This document shows positions 59,624 through 64,000 of a stretch of DNA of 64,000 nt, in pieces (within the stretch, counting starts at the first letter, position 1; every line of letters begins with the position of its first letter). Made by a program: the position numbers and the translations under genes. The notes under the pieces were generated by a model. That model had not been told where the DNA came from. It did not search any database and saw nothing but the letters and a program-made list of their open reading frames with translations. The stretch lies in the NCBI GenBank assembly GCA_018105865.1, contig CM030853.1, positions 730,501 through 794,500 on the forward strand, written 5' to 3'. Origin of the DNA: Metaphire vulgaris (lineage: Eukaryota > Annelida > Clitellata > Crassiclitellata > Megascolecidae).

Positions 59624-59797
59624 CAGTGTTTATTCTAGGCCTTCTCTGGGGGAATCCCCCAAGTTTTGAAATCCCCCCCCCCAATTTTTTATATGTTGGC
59701 TGGGGAAATGGAAATCCCCCAAAGTGTGGAGACTCAGACCTTGTCTCCCCAAACATTTCAAAATCCCCCAATGTCAAGGTGACTAGAATAAACACTG
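59624..59797. mobile_element. MITE with CAGTGTTTATTCTAG ends
   Basis: Perfect 15-bp inverted ends CAGTGTTTATTCTAG and CTAGAATAAACACTG. The 9-bp direct repeat TTTATCGTC flanks it on both sides. The interior is built of GGGGGAATCCCCCAA-type palindromes. A second copy is at 62748-62920. Confidence 0.82.
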
Positions 59798-59872
59798 TTT
59801 ATCGTCTGAGAGCGTTCTAAAGAGGCGACGCAGATAGGCCTACTGCGCTACATGCAGCTAGCGATGTAGCTC

Positions 59873-59918
59873 AACACTAGAGCGCTAACATAGCGTTCTA
59901 TGTTAGCGCTCTAGTGTT
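59873..59918. repeat. perfect 21-bp hairpin
   Basis: The left arm 59873-59893 and right arm 59898-59918 are exact inverses around the 4-base loop CGTT. The left arm with its flank, GTAGCTCAACACTAGAGCGC, resembles a tRNA A-box region. Confidence 0.9.
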
Positions 59919-60120
59919 TTGATAGCTTGGAAAGGCTGCTGCTTCTTTCAGCACTTAAGATAATTTGTCTGTTTCTGCGTTTTAAGTGCCAGAGGACGAT
60001 GATGTTCCACGAGGCAAAGAATCTGTCCACGTGACTGAATTAGAAGCGCGCATCATCACGTGACCGATCGAATGCCAAAGGAGTCGCGTTTTTCGAACAT
60101 TACCGTTTCATTCTGAACAG

Positions 60121-61568
60121 AGGTTCGCACCAGCAGAGACTCTGAGACGAGAATTACTTCCAAATATGCCGATCATCGTCAAGAAGAAGCCGGAGACTTC
60201 GTCGGCGTCGGTCGCAGCAGCAGCAGCAGCAGCCGCTTCCCGTCTCCTAGCAACGGCGCTACCAGCAGCGCGTCTGACGTCACCAGGCCAGCGCCATTTT
60301 GGCGACGTCAGCCGAAGTCGACCGAAAGTTCCCGAAAACGTCCGACGAGAAAAATCAAAAAGAAATCGTCGTCGTCGTCGTCGTCATCATCATCGTCGTC
60401 ATCATCATCTTCATCATCGGACAGTACAAAAGAAAGTAGCGGTGGTAGTAGCGACAACGACGACGACGATGATGAAACTTCAGACGAAAAAAATTACGAC
60501 GGTTGCGAAGGAATAATTGCCGAAAAAGAAGACAAGGGCGAAAACGGTCCGACCCCCAGCGGAAGAACTAAGAACCTTGCCGGGTTCTTTGCCAAGCAGA
60601 CAGACGAAGCGAGAACTCCGGCGAAGAGAAAGGTACTCGAGGTGGCCGAAGTGGCCCCCGGTACGCTGGTACTCGAAAACGAACCCGCTCGGCGGCTGGA
60701 GGGCGTCGTGGGGGCCGACGACCCCGGCGAATGGGAAAAGCCGGTCGAGATCGAGCGAGGACGGGCGAAGTTGATCGCCAGCATGCTGCAGTCGAAGAGG
60801 GACGACGCCCCGACGCCCAGCCGGCGACGGTTCGTCCTGGACGTCGACAGAGGCGATCCGGTGGTACTGGAGAACGACCCGGTGGTACTGGAAGGGGTGG
60901 TACGGAGCGGGGAATCTCGGCGGCGGGGGGACGACGACGACGACCTGGTCAGGCAGAGAGGGCGGATCAAGAACATCGCCGAGCGTTGGAAACGCGCCCA
61001 AGACCAGCAGCATCTTCCGTCCGAAGACGAAGAAGACGGCGGGGACGACGACGGGGACACGGCGGCCGGGCCCAAGAAGCCGGCGTGGCTCGTCGAGCTG
61101 GAGACGGCAAAGGAGGGAGGGGTGTACGAGACGGAGAGCACGCCGGTGGTGAGGGAGGACGTCGTCAGGGCGGATGACGACGAACCTGACGTCATCTCCG
61201 TCCAGAGGACGCGCAATCTGCGGAAGATGTGGTCGGAGATAGAGAGGGAGAAGATGGAACAGGACAGGGAGCTAGCAAAGAGACCGCAAACATCGAAGCG
61301 GACGGAGGAGGAGGAGGAAGAAGACAGCGGATCAGACTCTGAAGAGGAGGAGGATTCGAGCAGCGCTGAGGAGGACGTAAAGACTTCGAAGGTCACTCCT
61401 TCTCTTCCTCAACGGAGAGAACGAAACGTTCCACCGCCACGGGCCGACGGTTCCAAATCCTCTCGTAATAGTAAACCACAAAGAAGCTCTCGTCGTCGTC
61501 GTCGTCTTCATCTTCTCGTTCACCTTCTCCTGCCCGATGCTCTTTGTTCGTTAATGAGGCGTCGCTGA
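60121..61568 (+). CDS. serine-rich acidic protein with four internal repeats, unknown family
   Basis: One GC-rich frame is open from about 60117 to the stop at 61566-61568, some 480 codons. A Ser run and a basic stretch (RKRPTRKIKKK) precede poly-Ser and an acidic segment. Then four copies of a short motif appear, GRTKNLAGFF, GRAKLIASML, GRIKNIAERW and RTRNLRKMW, about 80-115 residues apart. Between them lie LVLENEPARRLEGVVG, VVLENDPVVLEGVVR and VYETESTPVVREDVVR. The architecture suggests a cytoskeletal or scaffold repeat protein, but I cannot name the family. The start is unresolved: AACAG at 60116-60120 could be an acceptor. Alternatively the ATG at 60166 (MPIIVKKKPETSSAS) lies in the next frame and would join only if the (GCA)n at 60212-60233 has an indel. 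The basic tail may be read past a missed intron. Confidence 0.62.
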
Positions 61569-61795
61569 GATTCGCGCCGAAAAATTGACATCGGATACGG
61601 AACGATTTGCTCTTCTGCCGCCGCTGCTGTTGCCGCTGTGATTTATGGGCGAAACGGACGGCCCGGGACAGACCGCGGTACCCAATACGAAATGACTTCT
61701 GCAGTTAGCCTCCACCACACGGTCCACACCGAATAATAAGAACAGCCGCGATGCTAAGAATACATACGCGCCAACCTGCTGCGGACTAAAACGCC

Positions 61796-61830
<35 letters not shown>

Positions 61831-62747
61831 CTATGCTGGGTAATTCTGGTCTAAACGCAGAAGCTATTTTAACTGCACGAGAACTTAGTAGAAGTCTGGT
61901 AAATATTTCAATTCATTCGAGGCCATGGTAAATTGGTAATAAAAGTAATAATAATAATACACCGGGCACCAACTTAGGTAACTAGGATGAAAAAGTGGGG
62001 GGGGGCAACCCATATACCTCCCCTTCTCTATGGAAACCTCTCAAAATGTTGGGGCGCCTCTAGCATAGAGGTCCAATAGAAGTTTCTGGCTTTCGATGTG
62101 AACTTAGGTCCACCTTAGAGAATCTACCCGGCGGGGGGGGGAAGACCAGGATCGGCGGTAACCATGGCGACTGCCGGACCGTAGCTGCCCCGGTGAAGAA
62201 CCTAGAAGAAGATTGCAGCGGAACAGGTGATCAAGTGGTCGACCTGAACAGGTGGTCGGCCGGTGGCTCGAATAGTTAGTCATAGTCCGGAATGTCATCG
62301 TCAGAAGCAAAACGAGTAGCATGACTTCTACATTTCCTTTTGCAATTCCTTTGATGGCTTAAGACAAAAATACCAGCGCATCCATCAGTCGGACCACGGT
62401 CCGTGCAGCGCCAGGTTCGAACCAGAGCTAGCTTAACTCTACTCCACAAATTCATGTCACGGATCCAAATGCAATTAACTAATTATTATTGAAGTTTTTA
62501 CTTTCCAGCTTTGTTGTAGGGAAATAAGGCTGGGCGACAGTGCATCGGGGGGAGAGGGCGATTTTGTCCCATTTAGAGAACTCCTGGCGCCGCCACCGTT
62601 TATACAAGTCGTTATACATTCTCATCTTGAAATTTTCCCAGACAACGTGCGTGAAAAACTTCAGAGAGGTTCGACGAATGATGCTTGAACGTATTTTTCA
62701 CGCATTTAGATGGTTCTCTCATTGAGGCCATAGGCCTATATATGTAT
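61569..62747. other. downstream intergenic
   Basis: (CTG)n at 61797-61830. A MITE related to 48297-48422 at about 61968-62096. GGTTCGAACC at 62413, a tRNA B-box-like word without a supporting cloverleaf. No gene seen. Confidence 0.4.
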
Positions 62748-62920
62748 CAGGGTTTAATCTAGGTCGTTTCCGGGGGGAGGGGAATTTTCTTCCCCCAGGA
62801 CATTTCAAATCCCCTCAGAAAATTTTGTCAAACTACATCAACTAACAGCAGCCCCCTAACTGACTACCCCCCAGCCTTGTCAGTCCCCCCCCTGGAGTCC
62901 AGAGTCTAGATGAAACACTG
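62748..62920. mobile_element. MITE with CAGGGTTTAATCTAG ends
   Basis: Left CAGGGTTTAATCTAGGTC and right GTCTAGATGAAACACTG are imperfect inverses. Same family as 59624-59797, more diverged; no clean target duplication. Confidence 0.62.
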
Positions 62921-63752
62921 CTATGCACAGCCTTCTTTCGAGCAGTCCATTCATTTCACTGCAGCTTAATATATCAAAGTGACTTTGCACTTTGTTTGCA
63001 CTTTGAAACGCTTTTCTTCTGTTTTACTTGCAAAACCAGTTAATTTAACTCAATCAATGAATGAATGAATGAATGAATGAATGAATGAATGAATGAATGC
63101 CTCATTTATTTCAATAATAAATAATATTTTGCTCGTATTGCTAACGCGTTCACTCGAATATTGAGACAAGCGCAGAGACCGTTCAAGTGTATATTAATAG
63201 AAAATAAACTATTTTGATCACTTGAAAGCTTTGCTGATTTTTATAATCACTATTCAAACAATCGACTTCAACGTACATCGTTTTTGTTATTAGACACTTA
63301 GGCCTATCTGTGGCGGATAGGCGAAGTGTACTCGAATACGAATCGTCTCTTCATACAGCTGCAGCAATTAATTACGTCTAAGAGGCTATGCATACTGTTC
63401 CATACTATACACAAAAGACATATATGTACTACTATACAATGTATAGTTCACGGTGATTTCAAGGAACAATCGTTTATGGCCAGGTGATCACCTTTAATTC
63501 TTGGACACTTCAAAGTCACCTGATGTTCTGGCTTTTTTTTTCTCTCTCTCACCTGTGCGGACACGTGACATACTGTCATCGTCATGACTGTCACTCAGTG
63601 TGAGGTCAGTCATAGCGGCGGCCTTGGTTTGATCAGTAAAGATTTTTCTATTTCAGCTGAGTCAGCAAAATTAGACAAAGGGGAACGAGTGCTAGAATCA
63701 GTGATCGCTACTGTTCAGATACTGGATTTCAGTACTTCATAAGTACTCTCAG
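62921..63752. other. intergenic
   Basis: (GAAT)n at 63055-63099, otherwise unremarkable AT-rich sequence. Confidence 0.45.
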
Positions 63753-63928
63753 CAGTGGCGTGCCCAGGGTCAAGTCAATTTAGATGCCCCATCATCCGGT
63801 GTATGCCGGGGTCAAAGCGATACATCTTAAGAAGTTTCAAGTAAAAAAGGGTTGACGAGCAAAAAGAAGGTCTCCGAGTCAGTTTGGATGCCCGGGGCCA
63901 ACGGCCATCCCCCCTCTGCACGCTACTG
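63753..63928. mobile_element. hAT-type MITE (family C)
   Basis: Ends CAGTGGCGTGCCCAGGG and CCCCTCTGCACGCTACTG. Flanks ACTCTCAG and AATCTCAG match 7 of 8. Related to 28164-28310. Confidence 0.78.
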
Positions 63929-64000
63929 AATCTCAGATATTGGATTTTAGCTAAGTACTCCCCCTCCCTCCCATCTCTCTCTCTTTCTTTCGAGTAGAGA

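Noticed and set aside
60480..61396. 300-codon minus-strand Ser-rich frame
   Set aside because: Antisense shadow of the Glu/Asp/Arg-rich plus-strand gene; poly-Ser arises from GAA/GAG codons.
62405..62425. tRNA gene suggested by GGTTCGAACC
   Set aside because: No A box or acceptor stem can be found at the right distance. A similar word near 57135 also lacks one.

Overview
The window is animal nuclear DNA. The genes are split by GT-AG introns, the intergenic DNA is crowded with trinucleotide microsatellites and small DNA transposons, and the recognisable proteins are metazoan families. The sex-peptide/myoinhibitory-peptide type receptor at 10.3-11.6 kb is a family known mainly from protostomes. 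Together with the repeat style this suggests a marine protostome, perhaps a lophotrochozoan, but the species cannot be fixed from sequence alone.

Layout. 0-5 kb: an ABHD17-type depalmitoylase on the minus strand, two coding exons, complete. 5-10 kb: MITEs, (ATT)n and a large purine/pyrimidine block. 10.3-11.6 kb: a seven-helix receptor on the minus strand in one exon, with one apparent base too many. 11.7-29 kb: a gene-poor, repeat-rich desert holding a LINE remnant, hAT-, pogo- and piggyBac-like elements, a composite 17-bp minisatellite with (ATT)n, and a ~200-bp satellite. 29.5-38.6 kb: a bestrophin chloride channel on the plus strand, 12 coding exons. 39.6-43.2 kb: mitochondrial transcription factor TFAM on the minus strand, 7 exons, convergent with bestrophin. 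44.9-49.3 kb: the stress-granule protein G3BP/Rasputin on the minus strand, 11 exons. 52.2-55.9 kb: a RhoGAP-domain protein on the plus strand, 5 exons, with its 5' end not found. 60.1-61.6 kb: a serine-rich and acidic protein with four internal repeats, plus strand, family not recognised.

I rebuilt exon structures by hand from splice signals and reading phase. For ABHD17, TFAM and G3BP every junction keeps phase. Bestrophin also does if one weak donor (exon 8) is accepted. The neighbouring genes share no evident pathway. They act in membrane protein depalmitoylation, peptide signalling, chloride conductance, mtDNA maintenance, RNA granules and Rho signalling. The nearest thing to linkage is the tail-to-tail bestrophin/TFAM pair and the minus-strand TFAM-G3BP pair.

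The most novel material is in the repeats. A tiny stem-loop plus (ATT)n unit appears mobile, because one copy sits inside a mariner-like element whose empty version occurs elsewhere in the window. A ~72-bp piggyBac-type element with TTAA flanks occurs three times. hAT-type MITEs occur many times, several with perfect 8-bp target duplications. Two or three genes show an apparent one-base shift in a homopolymer or short repeat, which may be assembly error.
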